A stretch of DNA of 64,000 bases, taken from positions 2,294,001-2,358,000 of the forward strand of contig NZ_CP010429.1 of assembly GCF_000974425.1 (NCBI RefSeq), in the 5' to 3' direction. Below, one piece after another: positions 18,922 to 27,003 of this stretch. The notes below the pieces were generated by a model, which saw nothing but the letters and a program-made list of their open reading frames with translations, did no database searches and was not told where the DNA came from. Within the stretch, counting starts at the first letter, position 1. Every line of letters starts with the position of its first letter. Made by a program: the position numbers and the translations under genes. The DNA comes from Spirosoma radiotolerans (GTDB lineage Bacteria; Bacteroidota; Bacteroidia; Cytophagales; Spirosomataceae).

Positions 18922-19200
18922 ATGCGCTTTATCGCCGTTTATAATCAGCTTCAAACTGCAACCGGCGTCGGATTCGACAGTTTGATTGATGCGCTCGATT
19001 TTCTATTCTGGGGCTATGAAGATGATGACCTGACTCCGCAGGGAATTTACGATGCGCTAACCGATGAATCCATCCCCTATGACCATGCTGGTAAACCCGT
19101 AACCGGCAGCAGTCTGGATTCCATTCGGTCAATTGCCAAAGCTTATTTGAAAACTTCTTACCGGTTCAGTGGGTTGATTCCGCCGGGTAATGTTGACTAA
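18922..19200 (+). CDS. Small hypothetical protein, 92 aa
   Basis: This is an acidic 92-residue soluble protein with no signal peptide, no cysteine and no recognisable domain. It reads as mixed helix with a central Asp/Glu-rich stretch (GYEDDDLTPQGIYDALTDES) and a conserved-looking end (LIPPGNVD). An exact TAnnTTTG element sits 24 bp upstream and the frame is clean, which supports a real gene. It is followed after 74 bp by another small gene, probably on the same transcript, which ends at a strong terminator. I cannot assign a function. Confidence 0.55.
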   Translation: MRFIAVYNQLQTATGVGFDSLIDALDFLFWGYEDDDLTPQGIYDALTDESIPYDHAGKPVTGSSLDSIRSIAKAYLKTSYRFSGLIPPGNVD

Positions 19201-19274
19201 AATCAGGAATGCAACGTTGTATTTATTGAATAAGTGTTAGGACATCTATCCATAACCACTAAACAGATCAGGGA

Positions 19275-19532
19275 ATGGCCCATCAATTAAAAGTAACAGC
19301 AAGCAACATTATTGGCCTTTGGTTCGGGGCCGATACACCCCTTCGTCAATATAAAATACAATCGAACCCTGTTTTATGGGACGCCTGTTTGCGGGCTCAC
19401 ATTGGGTTTGTGCCGCCATCAGGCGCTACCTCTCTGGACCAGTACAGAAAGTCGGATAAAAATGCCTTCGCCCTTGCCGTTGAGCGCGAGTTGGCCCAGT
19501 CGGCTCCTAATGCCCTTCATCGTCAGGTATAA
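19275..19532 (+). CDS. Small hypothetical protein, 85 aa
   Basis: This 85-residue soluble protein starts MAHQLKVTASNIIGLWFGAD and has no signal peptide or known motif. Two other frames are open across the same DNA (19312-19746 on plus, 19419-19673 on minus). I prefer this one because its stop lies 19 bp before a textbook terminator at 19552, whereas the others run through that hairpin. It probably shares a transcript with the preceding 92-residue gene. Function is unknown. Confidence 0.5.
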   Translation: MAHQLKVTASNIIGLWFGADTPLRQYKIQSNPVLWDACLRAHIGFVPPSGATSLDQYRKSDKNAFALAVERELAQSAPNALHRQV

Positions 19533-19551
19533 GGTAGCAGGTAATCTTATG

Positions 19552-19585
19552 GTGAGGGGTCGGTTTTCAAAAACCGACCCCTCAC
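19552..19585. terminator. Rho-independent terminator, 16-bp perfect stem
   Basis: GTGAGGGGTCGGTTTT (19552-19567) pairs exactly with 19570-19585 and is followed on the plus strand by GTTTTTCT. It terminates the two small plus-strand genes and lies 45 bp from the stop of the convergent PI-PLC-like gene. Confidence 0.9.
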
Positions 19586-19629
19586 GTTTTTCTGGAAATC
19601 GTACGGATAAAAACGAGCAGACAGATCCG

Positions 19630-20694
19630 TCAGTGACTTGCTGGATTCGGGCGCAGGTAAGTGCCATCGGCAAACTGGACGGTATAGTCGGATGGAAAGA
19701 ACTTACTCCTGGCGTAATAATCGGTGGTTATGATCTGCGCCCCTGAACGGCAGGCGGCCTCAAAAGCACGTTTGTCATTCAGCCGGGCCTGTTTCGTATC
19801 CGAATCGGCACGGGTCCGAACAAGATAGCCTTTCTTCACCAGGGCCTGAATCTGGCTCTGGTCCTCAATTGAGTTATTCAAAATAACAAAAGCTGCTTCG
19901 GGGGTAGCGGGTTCGGAGTTCGTGAAGAGAACCCGATTTTTCAGCGACGGGTGGCCGGCAATGTAAGCCGCCCGTTTTGAGCCCGTTTCATCAAGAACAA
20001 ACAGGAACTTGCCTTTTGCCGATTGCATGGTCGGCCAGTTTCCGGCCAGCACTGCAGCCTCCAGAGTTGGCATCGTTCCCCGCACATTATCGGGCGTAAT
20101 TAATTTCGAACGGCCCAAACCCGCCAGTATAACGCTATCCAGTTGGTTATAAACGGGCGCTGTGAATGGCTCGGGGATGGCGAATCCGGGTTTTTTGATG
20201 GTGTCGTCTTTCGCGTTCATCGTAATAAAAACCGGATAATGATTCGGGTGAGCATCCGACCAGCGTTTCAACTCGGCCAGACATCCTTTGAAGGTTGGGC
20301 AGTTGCTTCTAAAATCAATGTCCTGAATGTGAAATACTTTAAACCCTGGTTCAGTCATGACCCCGTCTACATCGTACGGCTGCTGACCTTTGGCGAGCAC
20401 AAGACCTAGGGGGTGCGCGTATTTGCCCCCTTTTGCGTCGGCGTACACATCAATTTCAAGATTTTGTAAGCCAAGGTTCAATTGGTCGGTCAGGCCAATG
20501 TGGCTGTACTCGATGGCCTTGAACCGCAGGGAGTCGGTTCGTTTCAGCAGGCTGAACAAGGCTGGGTCAATGGCTTGTTTGTAGCTGTTATGCGAGCCAA
20601 TACACTGAATCTGATTGAGTTTTAAGCTGTCAAAATTCGCTGGTATCAGCGCCGTAAAGAGCCAGAAACCAACCAGAGCAAGGGAAACTTTCAT
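19630..20694 (-). CDS. Secreted Ca2+-dependent PI-PLC C1-like phosphodiesterase
   Basis: This 354-residue exported protein has the phosphatidylinositol-specific phospholipase C TIM-barrel of the bacterial C1-like family. After a signal peptide (LALVGFWLFTALIPA) come the catalytic-site segments CIGSHNSYKQAID (first catalytic His) and NLEIDVYADAKGG (metal-ligand acidic residues). FHIQDIDFRSNCPTFKGCL carries the second His, followed by VFITMNAKDD and FLFVLDETGSKR. A paired ITTDYYARSKFFPSDYT stretch closes the barrel. Two cysteines in the SNCPTFKGC segment may form a disulfide in the periplasm. The substrate could be a phosphoinositide or another glycerophosphodiester; family naming rests on similarity. 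It is transcribed alone and diverges from ppk1. Confidence 0.86.
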   Translation of the reverse strand: MKVSLALVGFWLFTALIPANFDSLKLNQIQCIGSHNSYKQAIDPALFSLLKRTDSLRFKAIEYSHIGLTDQLNLGLQNLEIDVYADAKGGKYAHPLGLVLAKGQQPYDVDGVMTEPGFKVFHIQDIDFRSNCPTFKGCLAELKRWSDAHPNHYPVFITMNAKDDTIKKPGFAIPEPFTAPVYNQLDSVILAGLGRSKLITPDNVRGTMPTLEAAVLAGNWPTMQSAKGKFLFVLDETGSKRAAYIAGHPSLKNRVLFTNSEPATPEAAFVILNNSIEDQSQIQALVKKGYLVRTRADSDTKQARLNDKRAFEAACRSGAQIITTDYYARSKFFPSDYTVQFADGTYLRPNPASH

Positions 20695-21163
20695 GGGTAA
20701 AGAGTAAGCGTTGATTCACGTACTAAGATACGGCCAGGCGTGTTAAGGGAGCATTAAATCACTACGTGTGCCGTTAAAAGAAGATGAACGCTACTGATAC
20801 CAAAAGGAAAATCAGCCTCTGATCTCCCCATCATCGGCTTCTGACTGATAATTCACCGGACCTTACGCTTACAAACCCTGACCACGTAGTTCCGGATGAT
20901 TGTAATTTTTATGGCTAAGTCAGAACGGTGCGCGGTTGGGACTAGGCCCAGACAATCCTCGATAACTACAGGCTGGTGCAGGCAAACAACTGCCGCCAAT
21001 CGATCATTTTTCATTGGCTTATTTCCTGGGTATGAATGATCGGTTAACACACCCAATCACTCGCTCGTTAAGAAACATAACAATTTGTTGACGTATCCAA
21101 TGGGCCAAACCCGTTGCAGGCAGTTGTACTGATAGTATTCTCGTGAATGACCTCTGATTATCT
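20695..21163. other. Divergent intergenic stretch, 469 bp, holding one dispersed palindromic element
   Basis: This gap lies between the PI-PLC-like gene (minus) and ppk1 (plus). A 67-codon minus frame (20853-21056) is open here but has no coding look. The only clear structure is the copy of a dispersed element at 20898-20957. I see no convincing promoter for ppk1. Confidence 0.5.
20898..20957. repeat. Dispersed palindromic element, copy 1 (degenerate)
   Basis: This element shares 24 of 27 bases in its right half, and the core CAGAACGGTGCGC, with the element at 35072-35126. The outer tips GATTGT (20898-20903) and ACAATC (20952-20957) can still pair. The left arm has extra bases (AATTTT region) and several mismatches, so the stem is damaged. 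It lies in a divergent promoter gap, so it is not a terminator of either neighbour. Confidence 0.7.
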
Positions 21164-23305
21164 ATGGAACCCAAGAATCGATATATAGACCGGGATATAA
21201 GCTGGCTGGCGTTTAATGGCCGGGTGTTGATGGAAGCGGCTGATGAGCAGGTGCCCTTGGCAGATCGGGTCAAATTTCTCGCTATTTACTCAGCTAATCT
21301 CGATGAGTTTTTCCGCGTTCGGGTGAGCGCTCTTCGTAGTTTGATCCGATTTCGGGAGAAAAAGATAACCCGGCGGTTGCTCACCGATCCCCAGCAAACA
21401 CTCACGCAGGTGCTCGGCATGGTGGCCCAGCAGCAGGAACAATACCGAGCGGTTTTCCATGATGAGCTGCTACCCCGGCTGCAGGAGCATGGGCTTGTTT
21501 TGTACCAGCAGGAAGCACTGCCCGAAGTACACCGACACGAGCAGGAACGCTTTTTTCGGAGTACGGTGCTGTCGTATCTGCAACCGGTATTTATTGGCTC
21601 CCTTCGGAAGGCCAAGCGCAAGAACCGGCTTCCTTTTCTGGATAGTCAGCAGCTCTATTTTGCCCTGACCTTACGGCCTAAAACCGGTAACCAACGGGAC
21701 GCCAGCCAACCTGACCAGGCCGAACCGATGCCTAATGACACGTTGTACGCGTACCTCAATATCCCGGCCGATAAGTTACCCCGTTTTGTTCCGCTCAGTT
21801 CCATTGCCGACAAGCAGTATTTCGCTTTTCTGGACGATGTGATCCGGGCTAACCTGGCGATTGTCTTTCCAGGCTATGAGGTAACGGGTTGCTTTAGTTT
21901 TAAGCTCAATCGCTCCGAAGACATTGATATCAAAGATGAGTATCACGGCAATCTGGTGCGGAAGATCAAGCGACAGCTTAAAAAACGAAAGACCGCACCG
22001 CCGGTTCGTTTTCTCTACGACGGCAACGCACCCGCTGATTTGATTGCCTTGTTTATCAGCCTGTTCGATCTCAAACCCGAAGAATTACAGGCGGGTGGCC
22101 GCTACCATAGTCTGAGTGCGCTACTCAAGCTGCCCATGCCTAAAGGGCCGAATATAGCCTCGCCCGTGCTGCTACCGCTGTTAAAGCCCGAACTGGATGC
22201 GCATGACTCCATCTTTGCCGCCATCGACGAACGGGATCGTATTCTGCACTTCCCGTACCAGTCGTATGAGTACGTCCTGCGCTTTTTCAACGAGGCCGCC
22301 ATCGATCCGCTGGTCTACCAGATCGACGTGGCCCTCTACCGCATCGCTTCCGACTCGCTGATCGCCAATGCGCTGATGAGTGCCGCGCATAACGGCAAGC
22401 AGGTGAGTGTATTCGTTGAGGTAAAAGCCCGGTTCGATGAGGCAAACAACCTGCGTTGGGCCGAAGCGATGGAGGCCGCTGGTGTCCGCATTATTTATAG
22501 TTTGCCGGGCGTGAAGGTGCACGCTAAAATTGCCCTGATCAAACGCCGAAAGCCATCAGCCAAAGCCAAACGGATACAGTATGCGTATCTGGCTACGGGT
22601 AATTTCAACGAAACAACTGCCGAAATTTACGGCGATCATGGCCTAATGACGAGGTATAAACCCATCGTACGTGAACTGGGGCAGGTATTTGACTTTCTGG
22701 CCAAGCAAAAAGACGTTGGGAAGTTGCACCATCTGCTGGTATCGCCCTTTACCCTTCAGAAACGGTATCTGGATATGATCGAGCGGGAAATTCACCATGC
22801 GCATAAGGGCAGACGGGCCCACATGACGCTCAAACTAAATGGGCTCGAAGATCAAACCATGATCGACAAGCTGTATGAAGCCAGCCGCGCCGGGGTAACC
22901 ATAAATCTATTGATTCGGGGAATTTGCTGCCTGGTGCCGGGCGTGGTCGGTATGAGCGAAACGATTCGAGTGATCCGGTTGGTCGACGGGTACCTCGAAC
23001 ATGCCCGGGTCGCCATTTTTTACAACAACGGTGAAGAAGAAATGTATCTGGCCTCCGCCGACTGGATGCAGCGAAACCTGTATCACCGGGTAGAAGTGGG
23101 TTTTCCCGTCTATGACCCACAGGTACAAAACGAGCTTCGGCAAGTTATTGCGTATCAACTGGCCGACAACACTAAAGCCTGCCTGATTGATGAGCAGGGT
23201 CATAACCAGCCCATTCGTGATCCCGAGGCACCGCAGGTACGCGCTCAACGCGCCATTTATGATTGGTTGAAGGAACAGGCGCTAGACGCAACAGCCGTCG
23301 AGTGA
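21164..23305 (+). CDS. ppk1: Polyphosphate kinase 1
   Basis: PPK1 reversibly makes long-chain polyphosphate from ATP at the inner face of the membrane; polyphosphate is an energy and stress store. The 713-residue product has the N-terminal domain (RDISWLAFNGRVLMEA, SANLDEFFRVRVSALR), the head domain, and two phospholipase-D-like catalytic domains. The catalytic histidine lies in GVKVHAKIALIKRR (His453). The second nucleotide-site region YAYLATGNFNETTAEIYGDHG and the C-terminal MYLASADWMQRNLYHRVEV are typical. Length and order match the family. It appears as a single gene; the usual partner ppx is not in the window. Confidence 0.96.
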   Translation: MEPKNRYIDRDISWLAFNGRVLMEAADEQVPLADRVKFLAIYSANLDEFFRVRVSALRSLIRFREKKITRRLLTDPQQTLTQVLGMVAQQQEQYRAVFHDELLPRLQEHGLVLYQQEALPEVHRHEQERFFRSTVLSYLQPVFIGSLRKAKRKNRLPFLDSQQLYFALTLRPKTGNQRDASQPDQAEPMPNDTLYAYLNIPADKLPRFVPLSSIADKQYFAFLDDVIRANLAIVFPGYEVTGCFSFKLNRSEDIDIKDEYHGNLVRKIKRQLKKRKTAPPVRFLYDGNAPADLIALFISLFDLKPEELQAGGRYHSLSALLKLPMPKGPNIASPVLLPLLKPELDAHDSIFAAIDERDRILHFPYQSYEYVLRFFNEAAIDPLVYQIDVALYRIASDSLIANALMSAAHNGKQVSVFVEVKARFDEANNLRWAEAMEAAGVRIIYSLPGVKVHAKIALIKRRKPSAKAKRIQYAYLATGNFNETTAEIYGDHGLMTRYKPIVRELGQVFDFLAKQKDVGKLHHLLVSPFTLQKRYLDMIEREIHHAHKGRRAHMTLKLNGLEDQTMIDKLYEASRAGVTINLLIRGICCLVPGVVGMSETIRVIRLVDGYLEHARVAIFYNNGEEEMYLASADWMQRNLYHRVEVGFPVYDPQVQNELRQVIAYQLADNTKACLIDEQGHNQPIRDPEAPQVRAQRAIYDWLKEQALDATAVE

Positions 23306-23314
23306 CCTGATTTT

Positions 23315-23349
23315 ATAGGCGTATTGGGGCCTCGTTTCAACACGCCTAT
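23315..23349 (+). terminator. Hairpin after ppk1
   Basis: ATAGGCGTATTG (23315-23326) pairs with CAACACGCCTAT (23338-23349) with one mismatch and an 11-nt loop, 10 nt after the ppk1 stop. The T-run is short, so termination strength is uncertain. Confidence 0.6.
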
Positions 23350-23396
23350 TGTGGATGATAGCTCAATTTAATGGGATAGTTTCTTAATGCCATTTT

Positions 23397-23482
23397 TTGT
23401 CATTCCGACGAAGGAGGGATCTTAATGTGTCTCTACTTCAGAATTGGGAGAGGCTAAGATTCCTCCTTCGTCAGGATGACAA
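23397..23482. repeat. REP-like imperfect inverted repeat (GACGAAGGAGG family)
   Basis: Two 28-base arms (23397-23424 and 23455-23482) match as inverted repeats at 25 of 28 positions around a 30-nt spacer. The arms contain TTGTCATTCCGACGAAGGAG on one side and its near complement on the other. It lies between convergent ppk1 and gnd. Similar short extragenic repeats are, from memory, scattered in many Bacteroidetes genomes. No other copy is seen in this window. Confidence 0.65.
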
Positions 23483-23532
23483 AATACTTAACAATGATCT
23501 GGTAATAAACTACTTAGCTTAAGCAGTTACCC

Positions 23533-24993
23533 TTAAGGGTTCGTTGCTTCTTTACCCTGCCATTGGGCGTGGAAAACGCCTTCCTTACCGATGAGCTCGA
23601 ACGTGTGTGCACCAAAATAATCGCGCTGGGCCTGAATCAGGTTCGAGGGCATGTTGGCCGACCGGAACGCATCGAAATAACTGACCGACGTCGCATAGGT
23701 TGGTACCGCAATACCAGCCGCCACTGCCGTACCGACAACCGTACGAATGCCAGGAACTGTTTCCTGAATAATGGCCTGTACGGCAGGTGCCAGCAGCAGG
23801 TGTTTGAGCGACGAATCGGCCTGGTAGGCGCTCAGCATCGTTTCCAGGAACGCAGCCCGGATGATGCAGCCGCCACGCCATATTTTCGTGATCTCGGCCA
23901 GGTTCAGATCGTAGGAATATTGCTCCGATGCCGACGCCAGCAGGTGCATACCCTGCGCGTAGGTCGTGATCATCGAGAAGAAGAAGGCTTGCTCCAGACT
24001 GGCCAGAAACGCGTCTTTATCGACAGCCAGCGGGGCAATTTCGTCGCCGTACATACCGGCGGCCTGCACGCGCCACGCCTTGTATTTCGATAAGTCACGC
24101 ATGGATACCGCACTATCGATGGCTGGAATTGGCGTTACCAGATCCATCGCCACCTGCGACGTCCATTTGCCGGTTCCCTTCGCGCGGGCCTCGTCTTTGA
24201 TGCTGTCGAGGAGCAATTGCGTTTCGCCGGGTTCGTGGTACTTGAAAATATCGCTGGTCACTTCGAGCAGAAACGATTGCAGACGGCCCGCGTTCCAATC
24301 GGTGAATACCTGCCCAATGGCCGCATTGTCCATTTTTAGTCCCTTGCGCAATACCTCATAGGTTTCGGCAATGAGTTGCATAACGGCGTACTCGATGCCA
24401 TTGTGAACCATTTTAACGAAGTGGCCGGCTGCACCGGGGCCAATGTAAGTCACGCAGGGATCGCCGTTCACCTTGGCCGCTACGGCATTTAAGACCGGCT
24501 TAACGAACTCATAAGCCGTTTTGTCACCACCGGGCATCATGCTTGGTCCACGACGCGCCCCTTCTTCTCCCCCCGAAATCCCCATCCCGAAAAAGTGGTA
24601 TCCCTCAGCTTCGAGTGCCTTATCGCGACGCATTGTATCGGTAAAGTGCGAGTTCCCACCGTCGATGATAATATCGCCCTTATCGAGCAAAGGCAGCAAT
24701 TCAGCAACGACGCTGTCGACAATCGGACCGGCCGGAACCAGCATCATAATGGCACGGGGACTTTTGAGACTACCCACAAAGGCGCTGATGTCCGTAAATC
24801 CTTTTACTACTGTCTTGGATTCGCCGGCATCATTGGCCCAGGCCTTTTCGAGCAGTTCCGACTGAGCCGGATTTTTGTCATAACCTGCCACAGAAAATCC
24901 GTGGTCGGCCATGTTCAGCAATAAATTGCGGCCCATCGTACCGAGGCCAATCATGCCAAACGTTAATTGATCACTGGTTGAATTGGTATTCAT
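23533..24993 (-). CDS. gnd: 6-phosphogluconate dehydrogenase, decarboxylating
   Basis: This enzyme oxidises 6-phosphogluconate to ribulose 5-phosphate and CO2 with NADP+ in the oxidative pentose-phosphate pathway. The 486-residue product has the N-terminal Rossmann motif GLGTMGRNLLLNMADHG, and the substrate-site segments GGNSHFTDT, MGISGGEEGARRGPSMMPGG and HFVKMVHNGIEYAVMQ. It ends with the all-helical dimer domain containing KIWRGGCIIRA. I use the internal ATG at 24993, where the conserved part begins. The longer frame start at 25047 would overlap the upstream HAD gene further. With this start the overlap is 23 bp, implying coupled translation in the tal-HAD-gnd operon. Confidence 0.96.
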   Translation of the reverse strand: MNTNSTSDQLTFGMIGLGTMGRNLLLNMADHGFSVAGYDKNPAQSELLEKAWANDAGESKTVVKGFTDISAFVGSLKSPRAIMMLVPAGPIVDSVVAELLPLLDKGDIIIDGGNSHFTDTMRRDKALEAEGYHFFGMGISGGEEGARRGPSMMPGGDKTAYEFVKPVLNAVAAKVNGDPCVTYIGPGAAGHFVKMVHNGIEYAVMQLIAETYEVLRKGLKMDNAAIGQVFTDWNAGRLQSFLLEVTSDIFKYHEPGETQLLLDSIKDEARAKGTGKWTSQVAMDLVTPIPAIDSAVSMRDLSKYKAWRVQAAGMYGDEIAPLAVDKDAFLASLEQAFFFSMITTYAQGMHLLASASEQYSYDLNLAEITKIWRGGCIIRAAFLETMLSAYQADSSLKHLLLAPAVQAIIQETVPGIRTVVGTAVAAGIAVPTYATSVSYFDAFRSANMPSNLIQAQRDYFGAHTFELIGKEGVFHAQWQGKEATNP

Positions 24994-25621
24994 AATCAGA
25001 AAGGGGTGAATGGGAGAGAGCTTCGAGAATTTGTCTGGTTTCATCAAATGATTGGTGGTGATAAGCCCGGATCCCCAGCTTACGAGCCGCCCGTGCCAGC
25101 ATCAGCCGGTCGTCGAAATAGACACATTGCTCTGGCTGGGCCTGGGCAATCCCCATGGCCAGCCGCCAGATATTTGGGTCTGGTTTAACCATACCGACTT
25201 CACTCGATGAAATAAACGCGTCGAAGACCTGATGTAAATTGAACGTGTTGATCCGGTACTGGTTTAGCTCGCGACCTTCGTTGTTCACGGCAAAAATACG
25301 AAATCCGCAGTGGTTTTGTTTCCAGGCCGTAAGCCAGGCCAGCATATTGGGCAACTCAACCGATTGAGCAAACATGAAATCCTTGAATTCTTCCCGACTA
25401 AAATCGCGCGCATGGTTGAACACGACCGTGTCCAGATATTCATCCAGGGTAATTTTTCCTGTCTCGTAGGTCGAGAAAATGAAGTTATGCAGCACGTTCA
25501 TCTCCTCGTAGTCGAGTGTAAACAAATCGGCGGCTTTCCGGCGCGACTCATGCCCCCAGGCATTGTTGAGCAGAACACCGCCGATGTCGAAGAGCAAAAT
25601 TTTCAATTCAGGCGTTTTCAT
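24971..25621 (-). CDS. HAD superfamily phosphatase of the YihX-like type, between tal and gnd
   Basis: This 216-residue cytosolic HAD hydrolase has motif I FDIGGVLLNN (nucleophile Asp, with Gly where most HADs have the second Asp, as in YihX-type sugar phosphatases). Motif II lies around AVNNEGREL, the motif III lysine in GMVKPDPNIW, and the acidic motif in VYFDDRLMLARAARKLG, so it is complete. I use the ATG at 25621; a TTG lies two codons upstream. It starts 11 bp after the transaldolase stop and its end overlaps gnd by 23 bp, so the three are one operon. A sugar-phosphate substrate of the pentose-phosphate pathway, or removal of a toxic side product, is inferred only from this context. Confidence 0.85.
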   Translation of the reverse strand: MKTPELKILLFDIGGVLLNNAWGHESRRKAADLFTLDYEEMNVLHNFIFSTYETGKITLDEYLDTVVFNHARDFSREEFKDFMFAQSVELPNMLAWLTAWKQNHCGFRIFAVNNEGRELNQYRINTFNLHQVFDAFISSSEVGMVKPDPNIWRLAMGIAQAQPEQCVYFDDRLMLARAARKLGIRAYHHQSFDETRQILEALSHSPLSDYEYQFNQ

Positions 25622-25632
25622 GAACAACGGAG

Positions 25633-26736
25633 CTACGCCAGGGCTTTGGTGCGTTGGGTTTCGATGGCATCCAGCAGTTTCTGGTAAGGCGCATTAAATT
25701 TCTCGATACCCTCATCCTCCAGCTGTTGGGTGAGTGCCGCAAGGTCGATCCCCGCGTCGGCCAGCCGTTGCAGCGTTTGGGTTGCTTTGTCGAGGTCATC
25801 TTCCAGTCGATTGGCCGCTACGCCATGATCACGGAACGCCACCAGCGCATCCATCGGAACCGTGTTGACGGTTTTGGGGCCAATGAGTGCCTCCAGGTAT
25901 TTGACATCGGAGAACGATGGATCTTTGCTGCCCGTGCTGGCCCATAACAACCGTTGGGGTGTAGCACCTTTGGCCGCTAATTTGAGGAAACGGTCGCTGT
26001 TGAACACCCGTTTGTAGATCTCATAAGCTTTCTTGGCCGAGGCAATGGCCACTTCTCCTTTCAGATCGGCCAGCCCTTTTTCGGGGAGCATCGGATCGAT
26101 CAGCGTATCGATCCGGCTCAGGAAAAAGCTGGCAACCGATGCGATTTTATTGATAGGCAATCCCGCCTGATCCCGCATTTCCAGGCCTGTAATGTAGGCG
26201 TTGGTCACGGCTTCGTAGCGCTCCAGGCTGAACAGCAGCGTAACGTTGATATTCAGACCTTCCGAGATACAGTGTTGAATGGCGGGCAAGCCTTCGGCCG
26301 TTCCTGGAATTTTAATCATTACGTTGTCGCGCTCCACCGTTTTCCAGAGCTTAAGCGCCTGGGCAATGGTTCCTTCGGTATCCCGGGCCAGAAAAGGCGA
26401 CACTTCCAGGCTCACGTAACCGTCAGCGCCTACCACTTCCTCATCGTACGTAGGCCGGAAAATATCGGCTGCCCGTTTGATATCGCTCACCGCCAGGGTG
26501 TAAAACAGGTCTTCATTGCTCAGATTGCCCTGCGCGAGCTGAGCAATGTCGGCATCGTAGTCACTGCTGCTGCTGATCGCTTTTTCGAAAATGGCCGGGT
26601 TGGAGGTGATGCCCCGAACGCCGTCTTCGTCGATGAGTTTTTGCAGTTCGCCGGTGTTCATGATCTTCCGGTCAATGAAATCGAGCCAGATGCTTTGGTC
26701 GAAGTCGTGGATTTGCTTTACGTTGTTCGTTTCCAT
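25633..26736 (-). CDS. tal: Transaldolase
   Basis: Transaldolase moves a dihydroxyacetone unit between sedoheptulose 7-phosphate and glyceraldehyde 3-phosphate in the non-oxidative pentose-phosphate pathway. The 367-residue product follows the larger bacterial type. It has an N-terminal SIWLDFIDRKIMNTGELQKL, the GITSNPAIFEKAI signature, the Schiff-base lysine strand NVMIKIPGTAEGLPAI, then GLNINVTLLFSLERYEAV, SVASFFLSRID and QRLLWASTGSKDPSFSD. It is the first gene of the minus-strand tal-HAD-gnd operon. The promoter should lie in the 26737-27003 gap shared with the divergent histidine kinase gene. Confidence 0.96.
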   Translation of the reverse strand: METNNVKQIHDFDQSIWLDFIDRKIMNTGELQKLIDEDGVRGITSNPAIFEKAISSSSDYDADIAQLAQGNLSNEDLFYTLAVSDIKRAADIFRPTYDEEVVGADGYVSLEVSPFLARDTEGTIAQALKLWKTVERDNVMIKIPGTAEGLPAIQHCISEGLNINVTLLFSLERYEAVTNAYITGLEMRDQAGLPINKIASVASFFLSRIDTLIDPMLPEKGLADLKGEVAIASAKKAYEIYKRVFNSDRFLKLAAKGATPQRLLWASTGSKDPSFSDVKYLEALIGPKTVNTVPMDALVAFRDHGVAANRLEDDLDKATQTLQRLADAGIDLAALTQQLEDEGIEKFNAPYQKLLDAIETQRTKALA

Positions 26737-26976
26737 AAGAAATAGACTTCAGTTGATTTCTAATTGTTTAACATTCGCTAATCTGCTGGCAACATTTAAT
26801 CGGTCATTAACGTGCCGGGTAAGTTGCAGAAGTGGTTGTACAGGAGCTGAGAATAGGCTAATATATAAACGTATCGCGCAACTTGAGTTAAAGGTAGTAA
26901 ATGCTGGCGTTGGCAACGTACAAGATGAGCGTGCGGCAACCGGTTGATCCGGTTCGTTAATAAGCAGGTTGCCCTG

Positions 26977-26984
26977 TATCTTTG
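26977..26984 (+). promoter_or_regulatory. Candidate -7 element TATCTTTG for the TPR histidine kinase
   Basis: This is an exact TAnnTTTG match ending 20 bp before the ATG at 27004. The -33 region shows only TTC in place of TTG. It supports the ATG at 27004 over the upstream TTG at 26944, which would lie before the promoter. Confidence 0.5.
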
Positions 26985-27003
26985 TGCATCAACGTTCTCC
27001 GTA

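Noticed and set aside
19312..19746. 144-codon plus-strand frame
   Set aside because: It runs through the 19552-19585 terminator and into the convergent PI-PLC-like gene, so the 85-aa frame ending before the hairpin is preferred.
20853..21056. 67-codon open frame on the minus strand in the ppk1 gap
   Set aside because: It spans the dispersed palindromic element and shows no coding features; it is better explained by chance.
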